From Pseudomonadota bacterium (GTDB lineage Bacteria > Bdellovibrionota > Bdellovibrionia > Bdellovibrionales > JACTMU01), in contig JACTMU010000097.1 of the NCBI GenBank assembly GCA_014584465.1, positions 22,683-86,682 on the forward strand: a stretch of 64,000 nt of DNA, in the 5' to 3' direction. The notes beneath the pieces were generated by a model. It saw only the letters and a program-made list of their open reading frames with translations, did no database searches and had not been told where the DNA came from. The first letter of the stretch is position 1, and every line of letters begins with the position of its first letter. This document shows positions 17,011 to 26,065 of the stretch, one piece after another. Both the position numbers and the translations under genes were made by a program.

Positions 17011-19095
17011 CTATTTATTCTTCACATCTCCACGAGCAAAGATGCTGGCAACATACTGAAGCACATCCGTAGCGGAGATCTCATCATAACCATAATCCTT
17101 AATCAAACGAGTTTTGACAATTTCGATCTTCTCTTGGGTATCCTTATCAGCCACCGAAGAGACCATGGAGGTGAGCTTGATGCTGTCCTTCTGATCTTCA
17201 AACAGTTTAAGTTCAAGAGCTTTATGCAACCGCTCGTTGGTCTTATAGTCAAATTTCTTATTGTCTAGAGCCAAACGTCCAATAAATCCCATGATCTCTC
17301 TTCGAAAGTCGTCCTTCCGTGATTCGGGAATTTCAATCTTTTCTTCAATGGACCTCATCAACCGCTCATCGGGTTCTTCATCTTGCCCCGTGAATGGATT
17401 ACGAACCTTCTCCCTCTGGGTGTACGCCTTGACATTGTCAATGTAATTTCCACACAAACGAGAAAGAGCACTCTCATCCGCACTGATGGCTCTCTGCACC
17501 TCGGCCTTAATGATGTCCTCATACTCATGCTTGATCACGTTGAGGAGTTCAACAAAATCAACCTTCATCTCATCACTTGAGATCAACGAATGGTGCCTGA
17601 GTCCTGACTCAAGCTCGTTCATAACCATAAAGGGATTCACGGAACCTCGATTGCTCTGTTGAGCATTGACCAAGGAGTTGGAGAGTTTGTCCTGAATGTA
17701 TCGAGGAGAGATTCCATCGAACCCCTCTCGCTCGGTCTCTTTTCGAAGCTCCTTTACGTTGTCCTCAGTGTAATTGGGAAGATACTTCCCATCATAAAGC
17801 TTAAGTTTTTGCATTCGTGTAAGATTGGCCTTCTTTGGTTTTTCCAAGCGAGTGAGAATGGCCCACATCGCAGCCATCTCAATGGTGTGAGGAGCAATGC
17901 TGACTCCACGCAATCTTCGACTGTTGAAATCTTTTTTGTAGATCTTAATTTCATCTTTGAGCTTCGTAATGTAGGGGATGTCAATCTTAACGGTACGATC
18001 ACGAAGAGCTTCCATAAACTCATTGTCCTGCAATCGACGGTACTCGGGCTCATTGGTATGTCCAATGATCACCTCATCAATGTAAGTTTGAGCAAATTTC
18101 TTGGGTTTAACCCTATGCTCCTGCGAAGCCCCAAGAAGATCGTACAAAAAGGCCACATCAAGCTTCAATACCTCGACAAACTCAATCATGCCTCGATTTG
18201 CAATATTGAATTCTCCGTCAAAGTTAAAGGCACGAGGGTCAGAGTCCGATCCATACTCGGCAATCTTTCGATAGTTGATGTCTCCTGTAAGCTCGGTGCT
18301 ATCCTGATTCTTCTCATCTTTGGGCTGAAAGGTGCCGATCCCGATGCGATCTGCCTCATTAAGAACCAGACGTTTCACTCGCACATAAGAGAGAACTTTG
18401 GAAAGATCACCATGAAAACGATCCATGAGAGACTGAAAGATGAACCGACTGGCAGGACTTAACTCGCCCACAATCTTAACTCGAAAATCTCCTCCTTGCC
18501 CGCGATTGAGTTCGGCTTCCATACGCCCTCGCATTTCGTGGGGAAGCAGCAAGAGGGGCTCCTCATGCATCGGACTTGGAAAGCGCACCACCTCTTTTCC
18601 TAAAAGATCACCAAGCTCCATCTTTTCGTCATACCACTCAAAGGTGTAAAGAGCTCCCTTCTCGGTTCGCGAGTAGTGTTCGACCCCCCGCTTTAAGAGC
18701 CTGCAAATGGTCGATTTTGCGCTACCGACGGGTCCGTGCAGGAGAATCACCCGTTTTTCTGTTCCATATCCCAATGCCGCCGATCGAAGAACATTGACCA
18801 ACTTCATCAAAGGCACATCAAGGCCAAAAACCCCATCTTCTCCTTCACTGATGTTGTCATCAAAAAATTTGTACCGAACGATTTTCTTCTTAAAATCGAT
18901 GTACTCTTCGGTCCCACTTTCAAGGATCATGTCGTACATCCTTTGAAAGGCATTTCGCGTCACCTTAGGATTGCTCTTCACGATGGAAAGATAATCCTCA
19001 AAACTGCCACTCCAGTTTAAATCTTCATATTTCTGACCCGATTGCCATTCATTGATCAACGATTTGAAGTTCATACCGCCCTGATTTGATGACAT
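17011..19095 (-). CDS. prkA: PrkA/YeaG family AAA+ protein (serine protein kinase family)
   Basis: About 694 residues, slightly longer than many homologues. The N-terminal half is a AAA+ module with Walker [10 protein letters not shown] and a sensor region. The C-terminal half matches the PrkA domain historically described as kinase-like. Family members are annotated as serine kinases, although protease activity has also been proposed for the Bacillus protein. It is the first gene of prkA-yeaH-spoVR. The ATG at 19095 has a GGAGGGGG SD and is preferred to the ATG at 19107. A good promoter (TTGTAA, 17 bp, CATAAT) lies just upstream, overlapped by a dispersed repeat copy. A long antisense ORF in this gene is a shadow. 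Confidence 0.93.
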   Translation of the reverse strand: MSSNQGGMNFKSLINEWQSGQKYEDLNWSGSFEDYLSIVKSNPKVTRNAFQRMYDMILESGTEEYIDFKKKIVRYKFFDDNISEGEDGVFGLDVPLMKLVNVLRSAALGYGTEKRVILLHGPVGSAKSTICRLLKRGVEHYSRTEKGALYTFEWYDEKMELGDLLGKEVVRFPSPMHEEPLLLLPHEMRGRMEAELNRGQGGDFRVKIVGELSPASRFIFQSLMDRFHGDLSKVLSYVRVKRLVLNEADRIGIGTFQPKDEKNQDSTELTGDINYRKIAEYGSDSDPRAFNFDGEFNIANRGMIEFVEVLKLDVAFLYDLLGASQEHRVKPKKFAQTYIDEVIIGHTNEPEYRRLQDNEFMEALRDRTVKIDIPYITKLKDEIKIYKKDFNSRRLRGVSIAPHTIEMAAMWAILTRLEKPKKANLTRMQKLKLYDGKYLPNYTEDNVKELRKETEREGFDGISPRYIQDKLSNSLVNAQQSNRGSVNPFMVMNELESGLRHHSLISSDEMKVDFVELLNVIKHEYEDIIKAEVQRAISADESALSRLCGNYIDNVKAYTQREKVRNPFTGQDEEPDERLMRSIEEKIEIPESRKDDFRREIMGFIGRLALDNKKFDYKTNERLHKALELKLFEDQKDSIKLTSMVSSVADKDTQEKIEIVKTRLIKDYGYDEISATDVLQYVASIFARGDVKNK

Positions 19096-19122
19096 TACCC
19101 CCTCCATGTTTTCCTGATTTTT

Positions 19123-19151
19123 ATTATGCCTAATTCCGTAAGAAGTTACAA
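19123..19151 (-). promoter_or_regulatory. Promoter of the prkA-yeaH-spoVR operon
   Basis: On the minus strand TTGTAA and CATAAT are separated by 17 bp, placing a transcription start near 19116, about 20 bp before the prkA ATG. The -35 hexamer is inside dispersed repeat copy D. Confidence 0.55.
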
Positions 19152-19174
19152 CCCAGATCTGGATTACAAACGAG
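19146..19174 (+). repeat. Dispersed 29-bp repeat, copy D
   Basis: The + strand reads TTACAACCCAGATCTGGATT and ends in ACAAACGAG. It matches copy C at about 24 of 29 positions with one gap. It is 51 bp upstream of prkA and overlaps the last 11 bases of the LolB-like gene. Confidence 0.5.
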
Positions 19175-19781
19175 TAAAAGCAGCAGGAACTTTTAACGCA
19201 AACTTCTCTTCAATCACCTCGACCTTTGACTGGAAATTTTGAAGATGGAGTTGCACCTCAGACTCAGGCGATGAAAAAGAGAGCACGCGTTCTCTTCCAT
19301 CTCTCTTTTGCCACTTAATTTCGAGTCGGCTTTTGGAATTCAAACATCGAGTCAAATACTCATCGGAATCTCTTTCACAACGCCAGCCCTCCGACTTCTG
19401 AGGAGGCAAATCGAAAAGAACATCCACAAGGACCCGTGGATCTAGCTCCAAACGAACGAGCTCCTTCATGATCTTCGCTTCTGGACGCCCTTGATAATAC
19501 TTTCGCTCTTGCACAATGAGGCAAGTCATCACTTCACCTTGCATGGCCAGTGAGGCAACATGCACTCCAAGCGTCGAAGTGACATCGACGCGCAATCGGT
19601 GGGGGCGTTTTGAAAGAATCTCAAGATTCAATACATGAGATTTACCGCTTTTAAGATCTCGAATCAGGACCTTTCCGTCCCACCCTCCACGATCAAAGTC
19701 TTCAAAGTGAACAGGGGGCAATGTCACACAACTTGTTGCCAAAAAAAGAAAGAAAAGGAAACAGAACTTCACCGATTCCAC
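19164..19781 (-). CDS. Outer-membrane lipoprotein, LolB/DUF4292-like
   Basis: About 205 residues with a type II signal peptide whose lipobox is ATSC near residue 18. The mature part has the pattern of LolB- or DUF4292-like single-domain lipoproteins: an early beta region around [14 protein letters not shown], a basic [14 protein letters not shown] strand pair, and later strands including [10 protein letters not shown]. LolB inserts lipoproteins into the outer membrane; some relatives do other envelope jobs, so the specific role is unsure. The start is GTG. It is followed within 60 bp by the prkA promoter region and preceded by a TPR lipoprotein gene on the same strand, with which it may be co-transcribed. 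Confidence 0.6.
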   Translation of the reverse strand: MESVKFCFLFFLFLATSCVTLPPVHFEDFDRGGWDGKVLIRDLKSGKSHVLNLEILSKRPHRLRVDVTSTLGVHVASLAMQGEVMTCLIVQERKYYQGRPEAKIMKELVRLELDPRVLVDVLFDLPPQKSEGWRCERDSDEYLTRCLNSKSRLEIKWQKRDGRERVLSFSSPESEVQLHLQNFQSKVEVIEEKFALKVPAAFTRL

Positions 19782-19835
19782 GCAAACATCCCTACTGGCA
19801 ACTGTGCTAAGAATTGGGTTGGGCCTAAATCGGGA

Positions 19836-21725
19836 CTACTTTGATAGTGAACTTGAGGCAGGACCTCGTTGAGATGGAACCGGCACCTGGCGTTCGATGG
19901 AGCCAATCTTCCGACGGATCTTTTCAATGCTCTTCTCATTACGATCAACCGCCACAGCCTTCAAGTACATCATCTTGGCTTTTTCAGGCAACTGGTTTCG
20001 ATAATATGCGTCGCCTAAATGCTCTGCAATGATGCTCTCATCTTGCTTTTCCGCATAAGCCCTTTCAAGAATTCGAATGGCCTCTGCAACTTCTCCCTTT
20101 TTATACAACACCCAACCCAAAGTATCTAGGATAAAAGGATCCTTGGGTTCAAATTCAAGTGCTTTTCTCACCATCTGTTCGGCATCATCCAGATGAAGGT
20201 CATTTTCCGCATAGGTGTATGCCAAATAATTAAGAGCCTTCACATGTTTCTCATCAATCTCAAGAACACGCTTCATGCTCGAAATGGTCCCTTCGAGATT
20301 TCCATCTTGATCCTGAAGCGATCCCAAATAGAAGAGAAGCTGGGCCTGCCCAGGAAATCTCGTTACAGCATCCGAAAGAATTTGCACGGCCTTCTTCACC
20401 TCTCGTTTCTCTTCAAGCAGTGCGCCATAGATGATATACATCTGAGGAATGTCACCATTGTTCTTTATTCCACCTTCAATGACTTCGATCGCTTCGGCCA
20501 ACTTGCCCTCTCGCTCCAGAATGTAGGCCATATGAATCACTGCTTCCGGATAGAATGAACTTGATACCGGTACAGCTCGAAAATGGGCCACTGCCTGAGC
20601 ATTTCTCTGCGTCTCTTCATAGACAGCTCCCAAGTAGAACCGAACCTTATCTGAATCGGGCACTTGAGAGAGAACCTCTTCAAGTTCGTGGATGGCCTCA
20701 TCAAACCGCTTGAGTTCGATCAAGATCAGTGAAATCTTGACTTTAACCCCCAAGTGTTGACTGCCTTGAACCTCCGCCACCTCCAACTGCTCAAGTGCTT
20801 CAACAAGTTTGTTTTCTTCAAGATAATAGTGACTCAGAATCTCCGCAACTTTGACTTCGGGACCGTACTTATTTTGAAAGGTTTCTAACGCGGCCATTGC
20901 CCTCTGCTTTCCGTCCATTCCGTGCTTCTCATACAGTTGTGCAAGCGCAATGACGGCATCAACGTACTTAGGGTTCTCTTTCAACGACTTGCGAAAAGAC
21001 TCTTCTGCTTCTGAATTGTTCTCTTCGCCCAACTTCTGGACCTGAACCTGACCTATGTAGTAATAACTCATGAACTTTTGATCATTGGATTTAATCTTCA
21101 AACTCTTTTCAAAGATTTCAATGGCTTCGTCGTACCTCTTCTGCTCTGCATAGAGAGTCCCAATATAGAAGTAGCCTTCAATACTGTCGGGGTTATTTTG
21201 AACTAAAAGGAGATACTGTTCATGGGCTTGATCATACATGCGCAACGAAGTGTAGATTCCTCCCAGAAGAACTCTTCCGTCACTGTACTTAGGGTCCAGC
21301 TCAAGAGATCTTTGACAACTCTCGATGGCCTCTCCGATGAGTCCTGAGCGAACATACTCCACTGCAATTCGCAGGTGCACCAGAGGTGATTCGGAATCAT
21401 AGACCAACGTCAAACGAAACTCTTCCAAAGCCTTGGTCGTCTCTCCCGCAAGACTGTAGGACTCTCCAAGCGAGAAATGGTAGTCTGCTTCCGAACGCAG
21501 ATGAGTCTCATCGATGGAAATGCTCCCGTCCCTGGAATCAGAGGGAGATGAGATGGATCTTGGCGGGCTGTTACGATCATAAAAGGCAGATTCGTGATAG
21601 ACTCCATCACCCTGAATGGCAGAGTGGCTGCATCCCAAAATCAGTGTCAAAAAGATACCACAAGGGATCTTCCCCAGTGACACCCTCCTAGACTTCACGA
21701 AGCAGGATAAAGAATCTTCTCTCAT
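19836..21725 (-). CDS. TPR-repeat lipoprotein
   Basis: About 629 residues composed almost entirely of tetratricopeptide repeats (at least twelve units, for example SPLVHLRIAVEYVRSGLIGE and the C-terminal DPFILDTLGWVLYKKGEVAE), so it is a protein-interaction scaffold. A lipobox ILGC follows FLTLILGCSHS, indicating a lipid-anchored, probably outer-membrane protein facing the periplasm. The start is uncertain. The ATG at 21725 gives a long n-region, a TTG at 21767 is longer still, and a GTG closer to the signal peptide has its SD too near. It is followed by the LolB-like lipoprotein gene 54 bp downstream. No catalytic domain is seen. Confidence 0.85.
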   Translation of the reverse strand: MREDSLSCFVKSRRVSLGKIPCGIFLTLILGCSHSAIQGDGVYHESAFYDRNSPPRSISSPSDSRDGSISIDETHLRSEADYHFSLGESYSLAGETTKALEEFRLTLVYDSESPLVHLRIAVEYVRSGLIGEAIESCQRSLELDPKYSDGRVLLGGIYTSLRMYDQAHEQYLLLVQNNPDSIEGYFYIGTLYAEQKRYDEAIEIFEKSLKIKSNDQKFMSYYYIGQVQVQKLGEENNSEAEESFRKSLKENPKYVDAVIALAQLYEKHGMDGKQRAMAALETFQNKYGPEVKVAEILSHYYLEENKLVEALEQLEVAEVQGSQHLGVKVKISLILIELKRFDEAIHELEEVLSQVPDSDKVRFYLGAVYEETQRNAQAVAHFRAVPVSSSFYPEAVIHMAYILEREGKLAEAIEVIEGGIKNNGDIPQMYIIYGALLEEKREVKKAVQILSDAVTRFPGQAQLLFYLGSLQDQDGNLEGTISSMKRVLEIDEKHVKALNYLAYTYAENDLHLDDAEQMVRKALEFEPKDPFILDTLGWVLYKKGEVAEAIRILERAYAEKQDESIIAEHLGDAYYRNQLPEKAKMMYLKAVAVDRNEKSIEKIRRKIGSIERQVPVPSQRGPASSSLSK

Positions 21726-22128
21726 TGAAGCGCTATCGGAAGATTTGAGAGTTTGCTTGATAGGCAAAAACGCCCTGTTTTGAGACAGTTAGGGCCCATT
21801 TGGATTATTTTACCGATTTTTCAATTATTTCTTGACGCAACCTAACCAAGTCCACTATTTTGGGCGTCTCTGTAGTAGAGGAGAGGTTTTTTGCGCTAAT
21901 GTAACGGGTTGATCGACCTCCGTCTCGTCGTTGTTTCAGATTGTGGTTTTCGTGAGATGTGAGTAGAAAAACCTGGGCAAAGGCGGTGACAAAGGCTTGA
22001 CAACGTGTTGCGGCGAATATAGGGTCGCGCCAGACCATGTCGAGACTACAGAAGTCAGTGATGAGGGAAGGGTCCTTGGATCGTCATACAAATTGAGGAT
22101 TCAAGCATAATAGAAAGAGTGAGGGAAC
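21726..22128. other. 403-bp intergenic region between divergent TPR lipoprotein and phaR genes
   Basis: This gap holds the control regions of two divergent genes. I see no convincing gene; the 77-residue minus-strand ORF at 21805-22038 lacks a family pattern or SD. A candidate phaR promoter is listed separately. An imperfect CCCATTTGGATT sequence near 21793 recalls part of the dispersed repeat but is too weak to count as a copy. Confidence 0.5.
21997..22023 (+). promoter_or_regulatory. Candidate phaR promoter
   Basis: TTGACA and TATAGG are separated by 15 bp, about 105 bp before the phaR start. The spacing is short of the 17-bp optimum. The rpsL promoter in this window has the same TTGAC/TATAG layout with the same spacing, which gives some support. 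Confidence 0.4.
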
Positions 22129-22692
22129 ATGTCCATGGGAGAAACTTTGATGAGCCAAAACCGTGAAACAAGTGTTATTTCTAAGAACAAAATCATTAAA
22201 CGTTACCAGAACAGAAAGCTCTATGACACTCAACAGAGCTGCTATGTAACGCTTGATGATATTGCGAAGATGATCCGTGCAAACGAAGAGGTGACCGTCA
22301 TTGACAATAAGACAAAGAATGACATCACCGCTGCCACACTGACGCAGATCATTTTTGAAGCCGAAAAGAAGGCAACTCAACATGCTCCACTCTTTACTCT
22401 TCGTGAGATCATTCAGAATGGAAATGGCAGCATTTCCAGCTACCTGGCAAAACTTGGAGCCTTCACTCAGGATCAAGTCACTGAGTCCATTAGGACCGAA
22501 GTCACACCTCCTGTTGCAGAGCCCAAGCCCTCCGTAGACAACATTAAGCAGGCTCTTGAACAGCGTGTAGCCAGTGCAGCAAATCTTGCCCATGGCGAAG
22601 GTGCCGCATCTACATCCAAGAACTTCGCCCATAATGACGAAGATCAGACTCCTGATCTTCCGACATCCTCAAGTCAGAATTTCAACAACTAA
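22129..22692 (+). CDS. phaR: Polyhydroxyalkanoate synthesis regulator PhaR
   Basis: 187 residues. The N-terminal PHA accumulation regulator DNA-binding domain is clear: IIKRYQNRKLYDTQQSCYVT followed by LDDIAKMIRANEEVTVIDNKT and DITAATLTQIIFE. PhaR represses PHA granule genes and senses the polymer by binding it. The C-terminal 70 residues are low-complexity and rich in Ala, Glu and Pro. No PHA synthase or phasin gene is in the window, so the target is not local. The gene is alone, ends in a strong terminator, and converges with the COG3014-like lipoprotein gene. Several ATGs compete; the first, after GAGGGAAC, is used. Confidence 0.92.
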   Translation: MSMGETLMSQNRETSVISKNKIIKRYQNRKLYDTQQSCYVTLDDIAKMIRANEEVTVIDNKTKNDITAATLTQIIFEAEKKATQHAPLFTLREIIQNGNGSISSYLAKLGAFTQDQVTESIRTEVTPPVAEPKPSVDNIKQALEQRVASAANLAHGEGAASTSKNFAHNDEDQTPDLPTSSSQNFNN

Positions 22693-22722
22693 TCAAGTTC
22701 TCCGAGAAAAGATTGGTTCTGC

Positions 22723-22754
22723 AAAAAGCCTCAAAGCAAACTTTGAGGCTTTTT
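22723..22754. terminator. Bidirectional rho-independent terminator between phaR and the COG3014-like gene
   Basis: A 14-bp perfect stem (AAAAAGCCTCAAAG with CTTTGAGGCTTTTT) closes a CAAA tetraloop. A-tract and T-tract flank the stem, so it can end both convergent transcripts. Confidence 0.9.
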
Positions 22755-22756
22755 TG

Positions 22757-24007
22757 TTAGTTGAAGGATCTCCAATGAACAAACGCCATCTTCCCCCCCC
22801 TGATCGCAACCTCCTCAAAGGTCTTCTCCTCTCCTGACGGGAACTTAGATCGATCAAGCCCTCGAATGTTCACCCTGTAGGTCCCCGGTTTCAACCGAAG
22901 CCTTGCAACCTGAAAACTCTCTGGCAGCGTGGACCACTGCCTTAAGTCAGCTTGGTCTGCAAGATTCATCACAACCCACGCCAACATGCCGAGATTCTCA
23001 TCCTTTTGACGAATTTGATCTGCAACGACAGCTTTGGTTGCGATCCCAGCAACACGTTTTGCAATCAAAGCTCCGATGGCATCATTGAATGTCTTCGTTG
23101 CCACCCCTTCGAGGTCATAAATAAGATCCGTCACACTCTGACTAACCATTGAGTTGTTCTGATAAACTTCGACCTTGGCTCTCGATGTACGACTGTGAAC
23201 GGGAAAAAGTTTAGGTAGCCTATGACCACCTGGATGGGGTCGCTTTCGAGGTCCCCAACCCTGTTGATAGACCAAAACGAGTTCACCAAATTCACGGCTG
23301 GTCCATTCCGGTTGAACAACCTCTTGAGGGAACCTCTTTTTCCACTTTGCAATCTCTTCAGGTCGCTGTGCAAGGATCGCAGACCTCAGGAGATCCTTAC
23401 CAATCAATGGAAATGTTGGCTGAAGTTCAAAAACCTTTTGATACTCGATGTAGGCATCATCCCACTTCCGTTCCGCTTCCCAGACCATTGCCGAAAGATA
23501 GCGTGCAAATGGATTCTGCTCATAATCCATCTTGGCTTCAAACTTATATTTGTAAAGCTTTTCATTGAGCCTTCTTGCCTCAACCAAGGCATCATCCATA
23601 AGCCCCAACATAATGTAGTTGATCGCAAGATAGGCGTTGATCATGACCTTTTCAAAATCCTCGCCCTTATATTGAACCATTCCCTCATTGAGAAGAAGGG
23701 AACCACCAATCCGAGAAATGCTGTGGTAATCTTTGACCTCGGACAACCGATCAGCTCGCAGAAATGCTTTGTTCGACTCCTGAAAGTTACCTGCAAGTTG
23801 CTCGGCAACTCCGTAGTCTAAAAGGTAGATCAACTGATCATCGCCTTCGACCTCTGCCAAAGGCTTCAACTTTTCAGCCGCTGCGGACGGCTGTCCCCCT
23901 TGGATCAACTTACGGGACTCTTCAACCTTGGTCTGATAAGTTGCACAGCCTGTCAAAAAAAGTAGAAGGGCCCCAAAACAACTGGAGCAAATGTTTAATC
24001 TCTTCAA
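22757..24007 (-). CDS. COG3014-like lipoprotein encoded with LpoB
   Basis: 416 residues with a type II signal peptide (lipobox LTGC, Cys21). The first half has TPR-like helices (GGQPSAAAEKL, AYIEYQKVFELQPTFP). The second half contains VEVYQNNSMVSQSVTDLIYDLE and a beta-rich C-terminal domain with LRLKPGTYRVNI. Proteins of this type are commonly encoded next to LpoB, the outer-membrane activator of penicillin-binding protein PBP1b, and an lpoB-like gene directly precedes it here with no gap. A periplasmic role in peptidoglycan synthesis is inferred from that. The 3' end abuts the shared terminator with phaR. Confidence 0.8.
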   Translation of the reverse strand: MKRLNICSSCFGALLLFLTGCATYQTKVEESRKLIQGGQPSAAAEKLKPLAEVEGDDQLIYLLDYGVAEQLAGNFQESNKAFLRADRLSEVKDYHSISRIGGSLLLNEGMVQYKGEDFEKVMINAYLAINYIMLGLMDDALVEARRLNEKLYKYKFEAKMDYEQNPFARYLSAMVWEAERKWDDAYIEYQKVFELQPTFPLIGKDLLRSAILAQRPEEIAKWKKRFPQEVVQPEWTSREFGELVLVYQQGWGPRKRPHPGGHRLPKLFPVHSRTSRAKVEVYQNNSMVSQSVTDLIYDLEGVATKTFNDAIGALIAKRVAGIATKAVVADQIRQKDENLGMLAWVVMNLADQADLRQWSTLPESFQVARLRLKPGTYRVNIRGLDRSKFPSGEEKTFEEVAIRGGKMAFVHWRSFN

Positions 24008-24604
24008 TCAGATTCCGACAGATCGTTTCTTATACTTCTTTCGAATCTGCTTATGATCGGACCATTCAATCACTCCAGATTTCAAATTGGTCAAATTGAG
24101 TGTGATCTTATAATAGACGGTCTTCTTTTTCCCAACCTCTTGAACAATGGAATCGAGTCGACCATTGACAATATAGTCCGCACCCGCCTGTCCTCCGGGT
24201 CCTTTCTTGCTGGCTTCAGAAACCACACCAGAATTCTGATACTCATACTCCTCTGCGATATCTTCACGTGCCGCCTTATCTACAAATCGAACCTTTCCCC
24301 CTCGCATGAGCTCCACCTGGACCATGTCCATGACGCTCTGAGTGTCGATATGTTCACTGGTTTTGTTTTGTAGTTTAGTAACCATAACCAAGGGCGGAAG
24401 CTTTGCCCTTGAGATCGCATTGTGGTTGAGCATACTGGTCACAAGCTCATTCACTGTCTTTTGCATGTCGGTCTCTGACCACTGATCGGTCAACAGATTT
24501 TCTGTTGCGACATCATCGTAATCGCCTTCAACGAAGGCTTGAGGCCCGCATCCAGAAAACGTCAACAAGCTAAATCCCAAAAAGAAAAACTTACACCATC
24601 TCAT
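24008..24604 (-). CDS. lpoB: Penicillin-binding protein activator LpoB-like lipoprotein
   Basis: From the ATG at 24604 the product is 198 residues with a type II signal peptide (MRWCKFFFLGFSLLTFSGCG). The mature part shows the LpoB pattern: PPLVMVTKLQNKTSEHIDTQ, then a helix and LMRGGKVRFVD, and the strand GADYIVNGRLDSI. LpoB reaches from the outer membrane through the peptidoglycan to stimulate PBP1b. The track start at 24703 adds 33 residues without signal features. A purine-rich SD region (GAGAGGAGTGGAG) precedes the chosen ATG. The downstream lipoprotein gene starts at the adjoining base, so the pair is an operon. Dispersed repeat copy C lies 53 bp upstream. Confidence 0.85.
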   Translation of the reverse strand: MRWCKFFFLGFSLLTFSGCGPQAFVEGDYDDVATENLLTDQWSETDMQKTVNELVTSMLNHNAISRAKLPPLVMVTKLQNKTSEHIDTQSVMDMVQVELMRGGKVRFVDKAAREDIAEEYEYQNSGVVSEASKKGPGGQAGADYIVNGRLDSIVQEVGKKKTVYYKITLNLTNLKSGVIEWSDHKQIRKKYKKRSVGI

Positions 24605-24656
24605 CTCCACTCCTCTCGTTGTCTTCTCCCTCACACCAAAACCCTCAACTATTAAG

Positions 24657-24685
24657 TCCAACCCGGATCTGAAATTAGAAACGAG
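24657..24685 (+). repeat. Dispersed 29-bp repeat, copy C
   Basis: The + strand reads TCCAACCCGGATCTGAAATT and ends in AGAAACGAG. It is upstream of lpoB in the opposite orientation to copies A and B relative to the gene, and it matches copy B at 22 of 29 positions. Confidence 0.55.
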
Positions 24686-24868
24686 ACCCTGGGATGATCT
24701 CAAAATCAGAGATTCATTCTAATCAGATAACTCCATCCAATCAAGCGATTGCAACAGGAAAGACCAATCGAGCTTCTATACGGTTCCGCGATTCGGCCAA
24801 ATAGGATTGTCTGAACCCGTGGATTTGCTCGACAGGTCGTCATAAGGTTTGCATAGACCTTCTGTGCA

Positions 24869-25372
24869 ATGCAGAAAACCAGCCAAATAGAACGACTCGA
24901 AAAGAACGGACGACAGAAATCCATGAAAGAGTGGAGTCCTCGAAGTTCCCTCTCGAGCAGCTATGATGCCTTTTGTCAGCTTAGAAGAACCTTTCTCAGA
25001 TCTCCCGTTGAGGAGCTATGGATCTTGTCTCTAAGCCGTGGTCTCCTTCTGATCCGAAGTCAGATGCTCTTTCGAGGAACGGCAGATGCCTGCACCGTTC
25101 ACCCTCGTGACATCTTCCGATTTGCTTGCCTCACCAATGCAAGCTTCATCATTTTGGCACACAACCATCCGAGTCGCTCTCTGACACCATCTCGAGAAGA
25201 TCTCCTATTTACCCAACGTATCATTGAAGCAGGAAATCTCTTTCAGATTCCACTGCTCGATCATCTCTTGGTCTCACCGACTGAATACAAAAGCTTCGCC
25301 GATCAAAAATGGATCAACTTTCAAACTGGCGAGATCAGCGACCGCTTTGACCATTTGGATTTTGAGAGCTGA
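24869..25372 (+). CDS. RadC-like JAB/MPN domain protein, short form
   Basis: 167 residues carrying the RadC (UPF0758) JAB1/MPN metalloprotease-like domain: a Glu in VEELWILSLS and the metal motif AHNHPSRSLTPSREDLLF, i.e. HxHP plus a downstream Asp. Compared with usual RadC proteins (about 220-230 residues) the N-terminal helix-hairpin-helix region is missing and replaced by about 40 polar residues, and RSLTPS replaces the common SGDPTPS. JAMM residues look intact, so it could be active, but RadC function is unresolved in general. The start is weakly supported; the ATG at 24923 is an alternative. Its 3' end overlaps the convergent gene by 38 bp. Confidence 0.75.
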   Translation: MQKTSQIERLEKNGRQKSMKEWSPRSSLSSSYDAFCQLRRTFLRSPVEELWILSLSRGLLLIRSQMLFRGTADACTVHPRDIFRFACLTNASFIILAHNHPSRSLTPSREDLLFTQRIIEAGNLFQIPLLDHLLVSPTEYKSFADQKWINFQTGEISDRFDHLDFES

Positions 25373-25976
25373 AGTCCGATGCCGCTCCACGAGCTTGTAC
25401 TTTTCGTATGTTGCTCAGTTTGAGAGTCTTAGGATCAACGTCGACCACATACCCCTGTTTAAGAGCACTCTCTTTAAAGGCTCGAATGAACTCCTCATGA
25501 TACCTCTTGTTGTAATCTCGCCTTAAAATTTCTTGCTCCTTCAGCAAGTAAACTCGGTCCGCTGCGCTCAATTCAAACTGATGAGAGATGCCCTCCTCAA
25601 GATCCTCCATCACATGGTCGTAAGGTGAAGCTTGGCTCTCATGAAACGAGGTGCCCTGTGGTAAACCCGGCAGCTCCTCAGCATCTCGACCCTCTGTAAA
25701 GTATCGTTGAAGCCGTGAATTTTCCTCCTCCATAACGAGGCGATCTCGATCGATGTCGTTGTTCGTCTTTCGAAGATGAAAGTTCACCGAGTCGATGTAA
25801 TTCATCACATCCTTCTTACCATTCCCACTGACAGAAGGGCGACTCCCCCCAGAATAGGAGCCCTGCATTGATCGTCCTGATCCCCTTTTCGCCGCATCCT
25901 TTTGACTCGTCCTCTCAAAGAGAAGAAGACAAACGAGCAGCAATAAAATGATGATCACAATTTTCTTTGAGTCCAT
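25335..25976 (-). CDS. Hypothetical membrane-anchored protein
   Basis: From the ATG at 25976 it is 213 residues beginning MDSKKIVIIILLLLVCLLLFE, a single N-terminal membrane anchor or uncleaved signal. A Gly/Ser-rich linker follows (GSGRSMQGSYSGGSRPSVSG), then a charged helical region. I do not recognise a family. It is the last gene of the mreB-sigma-antisigma-kinase strand, 86 bp after the histidine kinase, and may belong to that operon or use its own promoter, since a dispersed repeat copy lies 61 bp upstream. The track start at 26081 overlaps the kinase gene and is unlikely. The most probable topology is a short cytoplasmic tail and a periplasmic domain. Confidence 0.65.
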   Translation of the reverse strand: MDSKKIVIIILLLLVCLLLFERTSQKDAAKRGSGRSMQGSYSGGSRPSVSGNGKKDVMNYIDSVNFHLRKTNNDIDRDRLVMEEENSRLQRYFTEGRDAEELPGLPQGTSFHESQASPYDHVMEDLEEGISHQFELSAADRVYLLKEQEILRRDYNKRYHEEFIRAFKESALKQGYVVDVDPKTLKLSNIRKVQARGAASDFSSQNPNGQSGR

Positions 25977-26036
25977 CAGACTCTTATCGACCAAAATCGA
26001 GATTTTCTTGAGTCCGGATATGTGAACTTTCGTATA

Positions 26037-26065
26037 CCCATTTCTAATTTCGGATTGGGGTTCAA
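26037..26065 (-). repeat. Dispersed 29-bp repeat, copy B
   Basis: In the gene direction it reads TTGAACCCCAATCCGAAATT and ends in AGAAATGGG, followed directly by TATACG. It lies 61 bp upstream of the hypothetical gene at 25335-25976 and overlaps the last bases of the histidine-kinase gene. Confidence 0.55.

Noticed and set aside
17659-18462. 267-codon plus-strand ORF
   Set aside because: It is antisense to the well-supported prkA gene, has no family pattern or SD, and reflects codon bias of the opposite strand. The same holds for other long shadows such as 15483-16058, 23222-23821, 35325-35801, 37863-38372, 42724-43239 and 44753-45343.
21805-22038. 77-codon minus-strand ORF in the phaR upstream gap
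   Set aside because: No SD, no recognisable pattern, and it overlaps the candidate phaR promoter.
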